Part shown: positions 22,401-34,500 of the stretch, piece by piece
How positions within the stretch are numbered: position 1 is the stretch's first letter
Layout of the letters: every line of letters begins with the position of its first letter
NCBI RefSeq assembly: GCF_036417845.1
Contig: NW_027118693.1
Coordinates: 1,126,001-1,190,000, forward strand
Length of the DNA: 64,000 bases
From: Apteryx mantelli
Taxonomy: Eukaryota > Chordata > Aves > Apterygiformes > Apterygidae
Direction: 5' to 3'
Program-made: the position numbers and the translations under genes
Notes under the pieces: model-generated
Seen by the model: the letters and a program-made list of their open reading frames with translations, nothing else
Databases searched by the model: none
Told to the model about the DNA's origin: nothing

Positions 22401-24119
22401 AAATGTCCTCCACCGACTTTGGGATGGTTCTGCAGGTGCGGCGGGGCTGTTTGCATGCCCTGGCGTGCACATCGCTGTAGCAGCAGGGCAAGGCACTGAG
22501 CAGCGGTAGCACTGCTGCTGCTGCTGCTGCTGCTGCTGTTGTGGGAGAGGGCAAGGGAGATTTGGGGAAGCAATGGCTCTGTGCCAGGGAGTCAAGGGCC
22601 ACCGCCGAGCGCAGCAGTCCCCAGGGAGGGGCAGAGAGAAGCTGCTGAGAGGTGATGCTGCTCCAGAAGGGGCGTCCGAGAGAAGGCGGCCACGGGCACG
22701 GCAGGGCTGCTGCTTCCCGGGTGCGGCTGTTGCCCGGACACTGAGGAAAGGGGCAGGAGAGCACCTGGCCTGGCAGGAGCCGCGAGCGGCAGAAGCCGCA
22801 TGCTGACAGGCTGCAGCTAGGGAAGGTGCCCCCTCCGTCGGCCCCTGTCGGCAGGGGCACTCTCCTCGCAAGGCAGCCGAAGGAGAGGGGCCCGCTGCCA
22901 CTTGCAAAAGGCATTGGCCATCCTTGGCCATCTGCAGCTCTTCCGTCGCGTGGCGTTCAGCTCTTCCTTGCAGAAACCAGAAGCATTTTGTCCTGCTGGC
23001 ACGCGTGGGCAGGAAGAGACGGCCCATGCCGTTGGTGCAGAGGAAAGACCCAAAGGCCACAGAAGCCTCCAACTGCCTCTAAGCAGAAACACAAGGATTT
23101 CTTTGGCAGGGGCTGGCTCACTGCAGTATGGGACTGTGAGCAGCCTGGGGGTGCCAGGAAGAGGACGTGCCCGTTTCCTGGCCTCTAAGCAGCCCAGACA
23201 ACCCAGGGAGGAGGAGCCCAGGCACTTGCCCAGAGAGGAAGGGGGTCTCTCTTTGGGCCCAAGGGGGTGGCCCAGGGCCGACGGGACAGTGATGCTCAGC
23301 AAGCTTAGCCGGGCTCCCAATACTCAGCACACATGGGCCTGAACCTTCCCACTTCCAGCTTCTGGCTAAGAAAAGAGGCCTTGGTCCTCTGGGAGCCTCT
23401 TTCCAGGCACTTGCAGCACGCCGAAGGAAAGCAAGAGAGGGGCACCAAACGCAGAGGAGCTCTACACATCGGTCACAAGCAAGGGCTAGGGGGAAGGAGT
23501 TGCCTAAAACTGTGCTCCAGCCCCTCTCAGCTTGCTCTTGCAAGTGCAAGAAGCACCACGATCGAACAAGACCTAAATGGAAACGTACCCCACAGGAGAT
23601 GTAGCCCCTCCCTCCTCTCCAGAGAGCCTTTGTCTCCCTCCATCTCTTTCCTTAAGGACTTGCCCTGTCAGTCCACCTGTCCCTTTACACAGGTGACCTC
23701 CAGACACGCACTTGGCAGGCCTCCAAAGACTAGAAGCCCACAGAAAGCAGAGGGCTTTGCTTTAGTGCGCCACGTTCTGCCTTCAGCTCGGAAAACTGCT
23801 TTACCCAGCTACCAGAGCGCCCGACCACAAGCACGGGGCCAGCCCAGCCCTCCTGGCCTCCAAGGCTAAGGCCCCCGAACCACTGTAGCCAACAGGGGAA
23901 TTCTCTGGGGGCCTTTGCCAAAGCTGCCTTTGGCTCCCTAGCCACAAAGACCAAAAGCCCTTTGACCAACAGCTGCATCAACGGGAGCTGCCTTTGGGCA
24001 CAGGAGCCAAGTGATGTCGGCGAGGCCCCTCTGCTCCTTGGGATACTCCATGACGACTATTGCACCCCATGCTTTGCACATCCTGTTACCAAAGGCCCCA
24101 GGCAGGGGCAGAGGGACAC
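22401..24119. other. Exon-like pieces but no assembled gene
   Basis: GC-rich sequence with a few minus-strand splice-like segments. One is about 22750-22592, after an acceptor 'cctttcctcag'; it reads 'SGQQPHPGSSSPAVPVAA' and is Ser/Pro-rich. I could not join these into a phase-consistent chain, and no known domain is recognisable. Confidence 0.3.
22512..22538 (+). repeat. (CTG)9 microsatellite
   Basis: Nine perfect CTG units, followed by TTG. On the minus strand this is (CAG)9, the same length and motif as in the intron at 17240. Confidence 0.9.
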
Positions 24120-24640
24120 CCTGGGGGGCGGAAGCACACAATGGTGTGCAAAGGAAGCAGAGGGGTGCAATGGGGGGCAGAGAGGTCAGGGAAGTGCCAT
24201 GGGGTGGCAGAAGGGTGCAACAGGGTGCAAAGTGGGCAGAGGGGGCACAGGGGTATCATGGGGGGCAGTAGATGCCATTTGGTGCAATGGGGTGCAATGG
24301 GAGGCGGTGGGGGCAGAAGCCTGTAATGGGGTACCATAGGGGCAGATGGGTGCCATGGGGGGCTGAGGGCTGCAAAGTGGTGCCATGGGAGCAGAGTGGT
24401 GCCGTGGCGGGCAGTGGGGGTAGAAGAGTGCAGTGGGGTGCCATGGGGGACAGAGGGGTGCAATGAGCTGCCATGGGGGGCAGAGAGGGCAGAGGGGTGC
24501 AATGGAGTGATTTGGGGGGCAATGGGGTGCAATGGAAGCACAAGGGGAGCAGAGAGGTGTCATGGGGGCAAAGGGGGCAGAGGGGTGTCGTCAGGGGTAG
24601 AGGGGGCTGAGGAGGGCAATGGAGTGCAATGGTGAATAAA
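24120..24640. repeat. G-rich minisatellite
   Basis: Degenerate tandem units such as 'ggggggcagaggggtgcaat' and 'ggggtgccatggggg', about 15-40 bp, run for some 500 bp. They are strongly G-skewed on the plus strand. Several overlapping open frames on both strands (Pro/His/Cys-rich on minus) are artefacts. It ends in an AT-rich 'ataaatatgtataaatatg' stretch (24636-24668) that abuts the ERV pol relic. Confidence 0.85.
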
Positions 24641-24664
24641 TATATAAATATGTATAAATATGTA

Positions 24665-25235
24665 TAAGTATTGACTTTTTCCCTTTAGACAGTTCTAAGG
24701 CTCGAGTTAAGGCAATAATTTCTGCTTTCTGGGCAGACGTATTTGCGGGGAAAGCGGATGATTCTATCTCTCCTTGCAAAGTCACCACTGCATATCTGGC
24801 CTTCCATTCTCCCCTTACTGTAAAGCTGCTTCCATCCGTAAACAGTTCCCATTCAGGATTTGTCAGGGGCTCATCTTTCAGGTCAGGCCGGCTGGAATAA
24901 ACTTCCTCAATAGCCTGCAAACAGTCATGTTCCAATTCTCCTTCCTGGTTTATCGGGAGCAATGTAGCAGGATTCAAAACGGAAGACGCTTTTAAAGAAA
25001 CATCATCCTGTTCAATTAAGGCGGCTTGATACTGAAGCAATCTACTTGGTGAAAGCCAGGGATGTCCTTTTTGTTCCAATACTGCTAAAATGGCATGAGG
25101 TACCTATACGGTGATGGGTTGTCCTAAGGGCAATTTCTGTGCCTCTTTAATCAATAATACTGTTGCACCAACTGCTCGGAGGCATGCCGGCCATCCTTTA
25201 CTCACATCATTCAGTTGTTCAGAAAAGTAGGCCAC
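24665..25235 (-). pseudogene. ERV pol remnant (end of RT to RNase H), class I-like
   Basis: The minus-strand frame reads like the connection and RNase H part of a gammaretrovirus-like Pol. The RNase H begins with the 'FTDGSS' motif (first catalytic Asp), and a later '..QKAEIIAL' holds the catalytic Glu. The following part with the remaining acidic residues is lost where the sequence runs into the AT-rich and G-rich repeats at about 24665. Upstream in the same direction (25235-25080) the frame continues as pol but has an in-frame TAG near 25107. The copy is old and cannot encode an enzyme. Confidence 0.75.
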
Positions 25236-25626
25236 TGCTTATGCAGAAATGGTTAAGCGAGAGAGGGTATGATCTGATTGGGATGAGCAATCCCGTTCTC
25301 AGGGTAAGGGAAGGAATGTAGGCCAAGGCAAGCGATCCTTGCAGCGGCCTTGAGCACTACAAAAGAGGGTATTCACAAAACTGGTAAACAAGTCTGGAAG
25401 GAACTAGGTTCCATAAATGTCGACGGAGCGTGGACAGCAACCTTGCACCAATCATATATCCGCTTTATGCGTGTGGACAGAAACTGTAGCCAATCCTGTA
25501 ACTATTGCTAGCACATGCGTATTGCTTGTCGATATATATACTTTGTGTAAGCTCTAATAAAGGGAGAACGACCATACTCATATTGAGACTCCGTCGTTAC
25601 TCCGGGCCCGTCCCCCCACTCCGACA
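25236..25626 (+). mobile_element. ERV LTR (plus strand), right end clear
   Basis: TATA-like 'gatatatatactttgtg' (about 25530), AATAAA at 25557-25562, then a CA end at about 25626 ('ccccactccgaca'). The arrangement is typical of U3-R-U5. The left boundary is approximate; it begins near where the minus-strand pol relic stops. The two ERV pieces are in opposite orientation and need not belong to one provirus. Confidence 0.6.
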
Positions 25627-25939
25627 ATCCATCTGGGGAGAAAGGGGTGGGAAAAGAGCCTCTGGACAGGTGACACTCTGTGAAAGGGAAAAGGGGGCCT
25701 TGTGCTCCATGGGGGACTGAGGTGATTCCCACAGGCACAATGGCTGTGTGACCTGGGAACAGTGAGGGACACATTTCCCAGGGAGGTACGTCTGCTTGGG
25801 GAGCAGCAAGCGCCTGCCAGGCTTTGGGGAGACTCTCCCATCAGTTGCATTTTTCTCCTGACTAGGAATTAGAGCCTCATTTTGTGTGTCTGTCTCTCTC
25901 CCCCTCGCTTTGTGGATTTCAGCGCCTGGAGTCGCATAT

Positions 25940-26190
25940 CACAGAATCACAGAATCGCAGAATCACAGAATGGTTGAGGTTGGAAGGTCCCTCTGGAGAT
26001 CATCTAGTCCAACCCCCCTGCTCAAGCAGGATCACCTAGAGCACATTGTACAGGATTGTGTCCAGGCAGGTTTTGAATATCTCCAGGGAAGGAAACTCCA
26101 CAACCTCTCTGGGCAACCTGTGCCAGTGCTCTCTCACCCTCACGCTAAAGAAGTTTTTCCTTCTGTTCAGATGGAACTTCCTGTGTTTCA
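25940..26190 (-). mobile_element. CR1 3'-end fragment
   Basis: Begins with the reverse complement of the CR1 tail ('cacagaatcacagaatcg') and continues through the 3' untranslated part and the last codons of CR1 ORF2. It is more diverged than the 31.6-kb copy. Confidence 0.93.
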
Positions 26191-27207
26191 GGAACTCCCA
26201 GGATGCCAGCATGAGCCTTTCTCAAGACAGCAGTGTTTGGCTCCTCACTTAGGACAGGCACAGCTGCAGAGCCCTTCTCTTACAACTCTGGAGCTCACTC
26301 CTCTGAGGCACAAACAGTCCCTTCTCTTCGCAGCACGGCTTGGGGAGAGTCTCTTCCTTGGCAGAAGGCCAGCCCTCTTTCAAGGAGGATGCTCAGGGCT
26401 GCCGCTGACACCAGGGGGCAGGAGTACAGCCAAGGCCCACAGCAGCGATGCGCTCAGAAGGAAGAGGTCCACACGCTGCAGATGTCACCCCAAGAACGTG
26501 TGCCAGCTCCAGCAAAGGCCAGAGACTGTCAAGTTTCCATGATGCCCCTGCGCGATCCAGAATCACATCCCTGAGGCCAGGGCTTCACTGTGCCTCCTCT
26601 CATTGCTCCTGGCATGGGAACGACCTGGCTGACACCCTCATGCTAGGCACCTCCCTGCAGCCCCAAGCACCTCCCGGCACTTCATCCCCAGGGGAAGGGG
26701 CTCTGGGTAACCCTGGCACGGCAGGTGCACGGCTGTGGGAGGCAGGGGGGCTCAGCCAGGGCGTGAGAGCGAGTTTGTGCCTGCTGTTGCAGCTGCTTTT
26801 CAAATGCTTGCAGGCAGATTTGACAAGAGGTAGCGATGTGTGCAGCCCAGCTGGAAACATGGAGGAAGGCTGAGATGCGCACACAGATGAGAAATGACCC
26901 CATGCAGTCGCTTGGACAAATACCACCAAGAATGGATGGGCTTTCCCCTCTCCCACAAAGCCCCTCCTTCCTCTCCCTGCAGCACCCAGGGTAAAGAGGG
27001 TTTTTCTCATGCAGCCTTCGCTGGAGGGAGAGCAGCAGCCTCTGCAGTCTGTGCTTGCGGATCAGACACTCCTTTATTCACAGAGCTGGTGCGGGGCACT
27101 GGGAGTAAGATTGCAAGATGGGGCACGGGTGCCTGAGGAGGAAAGGACTGCACCGGTGTTTGGCTCTATCTTTTCCAGACAGAGGGTCATCTCTCCTGCA
27201 AGGAAGG
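26191..27207. other. No assembled gene; weak exon-like segments
   Basis: Two plus-strand segments have splice-like edges. One is about 26660-26721 (after 'ctccctgcag', before 'gtgcac'; reads 'PQAPPGTSSPGEGALGNP'). The other starts after 'cctgctgttgcag' at about 26791. The sequence just before the second resembles the intron end before the exon at 31395 ('gtgagag...tgttgcag'). This may be a diverged partial duplicate of the 28.5-35.2 kb gene. Confidence 0.3.
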
Positions 27208-27332
27208 ACCAAGAGAGCTGGGACTCTTCAGCCTGGAGATGAGAAGGCTGAAGGGGGATCGTATCAATGTGTTTAAATATCTGAAGGGAGGGTGTTGAGA
27301 GGATGGGGCCAGGCTCTTTTCAGTGCTGCCCG
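27208..27332 (+). mobile_element. Small CR1 fragment
   Basis: About 125 bp matching CR1 ORF2 near its C-terminus: 'gagctgggactcttcagcc', 'ctgaagggagggtg', and 'gaggatggggccaggctctt'. An in-frame TGA interrupts it. Both ends are truncated. Confidence 0.85.
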
Positions 27333-27915
27333 GGCAAACCCGCGGGTCTGCGGGGCACAGAGCTGTGAAAACGGAGGCCCCCGGGACGCCTAGAGCCAAA
27401 CGGAGGTGCCCAGGGTACGCCAAAAAGAGGACGGAGCACCCGGGAGGGCACGAAAACACACGTGTGCACGTGGGGGGCACTAAAAGGCAGCTGTAGGGCC
27501 CCAGGGAGACCCAAAAACCAAGTGCAGAGCTCGGGGGACGCCGAAACCAAACTGAGGGGCCTGGGGCGCGCCAGAGGCGCAAGGGCAGCCGCGGCCGTTG
27601 GGAGGGGAGAGAGCACAAAATGGCGGCTTTGGGGGCAGGGCCGGGGCCCTCGGGGGCGGGTCCTGGGGAGGGGGAGATCCGCCCCATCCCGCTCACCAGG
27701 GGGCGCCGGCGTCCCGCCTCTGCGCAGCCCCGCAGCGCTGATTGGAGGGGCCATGGGGGAGCCGTGCGCTGATTGGCCAGCAGGCGGGGCTGTGGGGGCC
27801 AGGCCCAGGCGCTGGCGGGCAGCAGCGTGGGGCAGCGGGGCTGGCGAGCTGCTGGCGGCCCCTCGTGCCCCGGCAGCGCGGGGACCCCCGTGCCGGCCCC
27901 GGCCTTGGCAGCGCC
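27333..27915 (+). promoter_or_regulatory. CpG-rich promoter region with CCAAT and YY1-like motifs
   Basis: A strongly CpG-rich stretch precedes an ATG at 27916. It contains 'aaaatggcgg' (27617-27626, YY1-like) and two reverse CCAAT boxes 'attgg' at 27741-27745 and 27772-27776. They are 31 bp apart, the roughly three-turn spacing common in NF-Y promoters. No TATA box is evident. It is a good candidate promoter for the plus-strand gene that follows. Confidence 0.55.
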
Positions 27916-28062
27916 ATGGAGCAGAGCGGAGGGGAGGGGAGCGGAGCGGAGGGGAGAGGAGGCGGCGGCGGCGCTCCCGGGCCCCCACCTCGCCGCTGTT
28001 GTGTCTCGTGTATGGGTCAAACGTTCAACTTGCTTCTCCCATGTAAGGGGATAGAAGCATAG
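27916..28062 (+). CDS. Possible first coding exon, Gly-rich
   Basis: The ATG (context gcgccATGG) opens a 48-codon frame that starts MEQSGGEGSG and is Gly/Glu/Pro-rich, then stops at 28062. A GT donor may lie before the stop (for example 'gtatgg' near 28010), which would make this exon 1 of the downstream gene. Phase with the exon at 28502 was not proved, so the assignment is tentative. Confidence 0.3.
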   Translation: MEQSGGEGSGAEGRGGGGGAPGPPPRRCCVSCMGQTFNLLLPCKGIEA

Positions 28063-28501
28063 ACCAGCGTACTGTTGAAAGCAGGTATGTATGAAATAAA
28101 AGGAGGGAGTGTTAAGGCAATTTCCACTCTGCTCGAGTTTTGCAGAGGAACTGCTGCTGTTCGTTACAAAAGAGAGCAGAGAGTTTTATCGCTGGTGTTG
28201 GTGGGGGGGCTGTGCTGCGGCTGGTGGGCAGCAGGGGGCGTCGTGCCGGGCCAGGCCTCCCCCGAGAGTTATCAGTTTGGAGGCTGAGCAAAGCATGTCA
28301 GCCGGTGGGCACGCTTTGTGCTGGTTCGTGCCCCGTGACTTTGGTGCTGTCTTTGCAAAAGAGCAAAGGCCCAGAGAAGTGCCAAAGCCCGGCTTGGCGC
28401 AGAGCTCTGCCCAGGGCAGAGAGGTGTGAGGGCAGGGCTGCAGAAGGCCCTTCAGCAGTGCCGCAGGGGAGAGATTTGTCAGCCTTTGTCAGCGTCTGCA
28501 G

Positions 28502-31500
28502 AGGGTGCGGAAGGATTTATCATCGAGTTTTGGAAACTACCAGGGACGAAGGCAGGTGACTGCTTTCCAGGCGGTGAGGGGCAATGTCTGCGCTCTCTCC
28601 CGGGCTATGCCATCTCGGTGGCGCTGAGCTCACGAGCCGGCAGGTGACAGGAGCTGAGCTCACAGTGGGATGTGCCGCATCTCAGGGAGGTCTCCGCGGT
28701 GCCCAGCAGTGCCCTCACTTCGCTGCGAGGCCTGGGCGCTGCTGGGCACTGCTGACGCGCTCCCCACGGCTGTGTTGGTTCTCCTGCCTGTCTAGGTGAC
28801 ATGGCACAGCAAAGGCTCTTCAAAACTCTTCAAAGGCGGCCCTGAGAGTGGCCACCTGCCAGCTTCCAATGGGAAGCAGCCCCATCTCCGCTGCTTCTTC
28901 TGCAAGCCTGGGAAGTATTGACAGCAGAGGAGGGAGTTCCTTTTAGCCTCTTCTTTCCTCTGAAATGCCATCTTTGTGTCAGGCGCAAGAGAGTGCCAGG
29001 CCTAGGGAAATGGCAGGATTGCTTTTCTTAAGTAAGCCCTTGCTCCTTCTTTGACGCTGGCTGCCCAGCAAGAATCTCTTCCCCATCACTAAACACAGTG
29101 CCTTATGGAGCACGGAGCAGAAGTGGAAGCAGTGGGCAGGCAGGGTAGAGCAGTAGCTGTAGGAGGCTGTTGTTGCAAAAGCTGCTGCTGCTCTCCTTGG
29201 AGCGCAGGAAGAGGGGCATATGCAGGGGCTCTGTGTGCATTGCTGAGGCCACCTTGGTCCCTAGGTGAGTGTTGTAGCTGGGGGTCACCTCTGTTTTTGT
29301 TGATGTGACCACGATGAGTGCAGTAGAGCTGCATGTTTGGCAGAAGTGCCTCGTGCTGCAGAGGCAGGGGCCGAGCTTGGGAGCACGGGCCGAAGAACAG
29401 CCTGCGCCTGTGCTCATGCAGACTCCTCCTGGTGTTTCTTTGTAGTCTGCTCCCACCGTGTCCAGGAAGCTCCCCCAGGACGAAGGAGGCCGGCAAGCAG
29501 CAACCACCTCCTGCTGCCAGCTCCACGGCTGCACTCGCTATTCCCGAAAGCTGTAGGAGAATATTGCAGGTACATGCCATGGGTTGCTGTAATGCCTGTG
29601 CTGTTGGAAAGGGTGCAAAAGCCCCGTTGTGCGCATAGCAATTCTGCCAAGATCCCTTAAGAGCTGTTCATGTGACCATTTCCCTTCCTTCCTTCAGATC
29701 TCCTTAGTAGGCAGAAGTTGTGCTCTCCCTTTCCAGTGTGTTCTTCCCTCCTGTACTTGCATGAAGCACACAGGGACACTTCCCTGGGGCATTGCTGGCT
29801 CTAGCAGCAGGACGTGGTGCATTGTGAGGCTGTGGAAAACGCGCAGGTCTTTTCTAGACGCTGGCTAGTTGAGATCATTGCTCCTCACAGACCGTTCAAT
29901 TGTGTGTGTAATGAAGTGAGGAGCCTGGCGTAACTTCAGGCCTCGTAGCCTTTGTGGAGGCAAACTCTGTCAACAGGCGGGCTGAAGAGAGAGCCCAGGA
30001 GTGAGGGTACGACCTGCAGAAAGCCCTTCCCTCGCAGCAGCTGAGACTAATGCTGTGTGCTGTGGCGTTTCTGTGGCCCTCCAGGAAACTGGCGAGATGT
30101 GTGCACAGTGGGACCGAAGGCAGAGCCTGGGCTCCTTGTACAGAGAGCGGCACGAACAAGCAGAGGCAGAACAGGCCGCGTGGGATGCCTGGAGTGCAGG
30201 GGAGGGTGCAGAGCAGGCGCAGGTAGTGGCACCATTGGACACCCTTCAGAACAACAGCCATCCTCTGCGTCAGGGAGCCGAGGGTGGAAGGTCTGCAGGC
30301 GGAGGGGTGAGGGCTGCTGCGCAGTCAAGGGGACACTTTGCAACTGGAGCCCTACTAATTACCACCCGTGGTCCCACAGGTGACTCCCGTGACTCCCACC
30401 CAGCTAATACTCAATTGTAATTGGATCTCCCTTCCCTGCCCAGCACTTAGTGTTTCGGGTGCAAGTGGTTCCCTCCTTACTTTGCACACCCCCTCCAAGG
30501 TTTTTGAGCACAGACTGATGGGTTTTCCAAGGCTGTCACATGAGCTTGGGTCTGCAGCTCAGCCTCACCACCATCTGTACACATGCACACAGTCACTGTT
30601 GGAAGGTGCAGGTAAAACCTGAGGTGAGAAGGGTTCGGATCGCTTGGTGTGCCCTGCCAAAGCCAGGGAGGAACTCGTGGGAAGTTGCTGCCCTGCAAAT
30701 GGCAATTCCCTCCTGCCCATTTCTGATGGTCTCAGTGATGTCAGAAGGAAAGCGGAGGGACATCTGGGAATTGCAGTGAAGGGCTGCTGCCCCACTGACC
30801 TTGCCCTGGGAGCTGGGGTGGAGAACGTGCTGGTTGCGCAGCTGCTGCTGCAGGGTCCTTGCCAGAGGGCCTCTGGGAAAGGGCTCCTCTCTTTGCCATC
30901 TGGTTTGCAGACAGTGTCTCCTTCTTGGCAGGACTTTGGCCATGAAGAGACTTGGGCTCCCCATCCTCCAGCGCAGCCCAGGAGAAAGGAACACAGCGTG
31001 AGGTGGAAAAGGCAGGAAAAGTCTCCGCCAGTGGAGGAGAAGAAAGCAGGAGCCAAGGTGGAGACAGTGCAGCCCCGGTAAGTGTGCGCTGACCCCAGCG
31101 GCAGCCTGGGGCAGTTGAGCACTCAGGACGCCACCGGGGTGTTCTGGCACCAAATCCCTGAGGCCTGGTGTTGCCTACAAGACCCTGGGCATTCTGGTGC
31201 CCCGGGAATGAGCTGGGTTAGGCATGCCTCCTGCCAGGGGCCTTTCTGCAGTCCACAGGTAAGCCCCCAAAGTGCCCCCAGGTTGAAAGGGGCTGTGGGT
31301 GCACACGGGCATGGGTGGGTGCCGGGGCTGGAGCAGGGCCGAGGCAGGAAGGGGCCGAGGCAGGGGGTGAGAGAGTTTTGCCCTGTTGTTGCAGCCACCT
31401 TTCCCCTCGAGCGGTGCAGATTCTGAAAAGCTTGGAGCCCTATAAAGCCCGTCGGGAAACATATTGCGGAGAGGAAGAGACAGCAGCAAGCGGAGCAGAA

Positions 31501-34500
31501 GCAGTGTCCCTGGTAAATATGTGCAAAGAGGGAGGGTGCTTCCCCCTGCTGCAATGCCCATGCTGCCCCTGGTGGCAGCAGGTCACAGAATCACAGAATC
31601 GCTGAGGTTGGAAGGGACCTCTGGGGATCATCTAGTCCAACCCCCCTGCTCAAGCAGGGTCATCTAGAGCACATTGCACAGGATTGCATCCAGGCACATT
31701 TTGAATATCTCCAGAGAAGGAGACTCCACCACCTCTCTGGGCAACCTGTTCCAGTGCTCTGTCACCCTCACAGTGAAAAAGTTTTTCCTCATGTTCAGAT
31801 GGAAGTGTCTATGTTTCAGTTTGTGCCCGTTGCCTCGCGTCCTGTCGCTCGGCACCACTGAAAAGAGTCTGGTCCCATCCTCTCGACACCCTCCCTTCAG
31901 ATACTTGTACACGTTGATAAGATCTCCTCTCAGCCTTCTCTTCTCTAGGCTAAACAGGCCCAGCTCTCTCAGCCTTTCCTCATAAGAGAGATGCTCCAGT
32001 CCCCTAATCATCTTTGTAGCCCTTCGCTGGACTTGCTCCAGTAGTGCCACATCCTTCTTGTACTGGGGAGCCCAGAACTGGACGCAGTACTCCAGATGTG
32101 GCCTCAGCAGGGCTGAGTAGAGGGGGAGAATCACCTCCCTCGACCTGCTGGCAACACTCTTCCTGATGCAGCCCAGGATACCATTGGCCTTCTTGGCCAC
32201 AAGGGCACATTGCTGTCTCATGCTTAACTTGGTGTCCACCAGCACTCCCAGGTCCTTCTCCGCTGCTTTCCAGCGGGTCAACCCCCAACCTGTACTGCTG
32301 CATGGGGTTATTCTTCCCTAGGTGCAGGACCCTGCACTTGCCTTTGTTGAACTTCATGAGGTTCCTCTCTGCCCACCTCTCCAGCCTGTCCAAGTCTCTC
32401 TGAATGGCAGCACAGCCCTCTAGGTGGGCAAAGGGGCTTTTTCTCGGGCAGCCCTGCGGAGACAGGAGCACGCTGTTGACCCTGGCCTTGAGCTGGATGT
32501 CCCTGAAATGCAAGGGACAGCTGTTGGGCACCACCAGAGGTGTTCCAGATGGGCCATGACAGTGCTGCCTGCTGACAAAAGGATCCGTCTGATGTTTGGG
32601 CACAAGGGGCCTGTGTCTCATCACAGAGAGCTTGCAACTTCATTGGAAGCAGACAGCCTAAGATTTGGCCTGCATTAGGCCTGCACTGTTTCTCTGCCTT
32701 CTCCCTGTTCACCCAGCTGTCCCTCTTTCTCTTTAACTCTCTAGCACTCGGAGAAGCTGCTGGTATGGCACGGCAGGGGGCAGTACAAAGAACGTCGGCG
32801 GTGCAAAAGACAGGGGACCAACATGAGCAAGCGCAAAGGCAGGTGCTCGGCCGCTGCCTTGGCAAGTGCCTGGCCCTAAAGCTTGGCCAGCCCCAAGGGA
32901 CGGCACCTCCCTTGCCGAGTGGAGACGTCTTTGTGTGGGAACTGCTGCTGGTGCTGTCAGTGCCATGGCCTTTGCGGCAGTGGGGCTCTTAGGAAAGGGG
33001 ATGGGGGGCTTTCCAAATGCAAAAGTCCCCCTAGAAATGCCAAATAAAGAGCAGTGCTGCTGTTCCCAGCTGGAGTGCCCAATGCGTGCCTGGTGATGCC
33101 TTGGTGTGCCTGGATTATCGACACCCCATGTGTGGTGCCAGAACTATTTGTAGCAGCGGAAGGGAATCATGTCCATATGTGCCCCCACCTGCGCATCCTA
33201 ACACGCAGTACAACATGGCGCGTGCACAAACATTCCCCCCAGCACACACGTGAATGCCCCCCCCACACACACACAGACATGCCCACACACACACACACAC
33301 ACACACATATTAGCATATTAGGGAAATCGGAATTATTGTGCATATTAATACAACTATTACACACACACACAGAGCAGAATGATGATAGCAAACATACTTT
33401 GTAAAACAAGTTCCATGTCCAAGTATTCCCGAAAACCACAAGGACCAATTGTCACTTTGATGTCATGGGTTTATTCCGACAAGTATTTTCTGAATATCAT
33501 GGCACACTTCCTCATCATTTGGGGGTAGAAAGGTACAACATTCTTTACCAATCAGGGTACAAAAAATGCCTTTGACAGCTCGGATGAAATCAAGTGCCAT
33601 CCGATTTTGCAACACCATTTGCTGTATTGCTGATCCTGCAGCAGTAAGGACTTTTACAGCGTCACTAGCAGGATTGGCTGCTGCTTCAAAAATTAGCGCT
33701 AGCTTTTCCCAATAGGTACTTCATCGATCCTGCATTGTGTAATTCTCAATGCAGAGGGTTAAGCAGCACTAATTGGGGGTTTCCTCCTCCTCCTCCTCTT
33801 GTTGTCTCCGACCATATCTAAAAGGTTGAGGTAGAAATAGAGAGGCCTCAGAGATGGTCCCGGGCACCCTTGTGTTCTCCTCAATGGGAGGGGCGGCTGC
33901 ACCCAGGGGCCACCATATACCAAACAGCACCAGCAAGATGTGCATCCATCTAATTGGACTCCGGCCGCTACACTAGGAGACCAGCGGTATCAGTCCCTTA
34001 ATGTTGGAACATCCCGCTGCAGACACCACAAATGTGGCATTGCGCCAAGGTGGCGCTGCACCCGGGGTTCCTTGGGATGTTCACTAACTTAAGGGGAACC
34101 GTACCAGAGCAAGGACTCCGGGTGCAGCCCGGCTCTCCATTATATGTATTTTATTGCTCACTCCTACATTGCAATCGTGCAGCGCAATTTGCTATAGCCA
34201 AACACTAAAATATTCTGCACATGCTTTGGGTTCGCAACCAAGTTGCTGTCTTAGGGATCCCGATCCTTCGCTGTCCCATCAGTCATGGAGGAATCGCGGT
34301 GCAGGCATCCTCTTCCCACCGTGTGGGGTCTTGGGGTCAGTCCAGCTGTCCAGAGCAGGGTCCACACCATGTGGCATGTCAAAACAACTCCCCCTTGTCC
34401 CACCTGAAGGTAGCAGCTTAAACCAATCACCAGCTGAAATGTCTTTTTTCCCATGGGGTTTCATTGTTCCCTACAACTCCCTCGTCTGACTTCTTTATCA

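Noticed and set aside
24086..24563. Overlapping Pro/His/Cys-rich minus-strand frames
   Set aside because: Repeat artefacts of the G-rich minisatellite.
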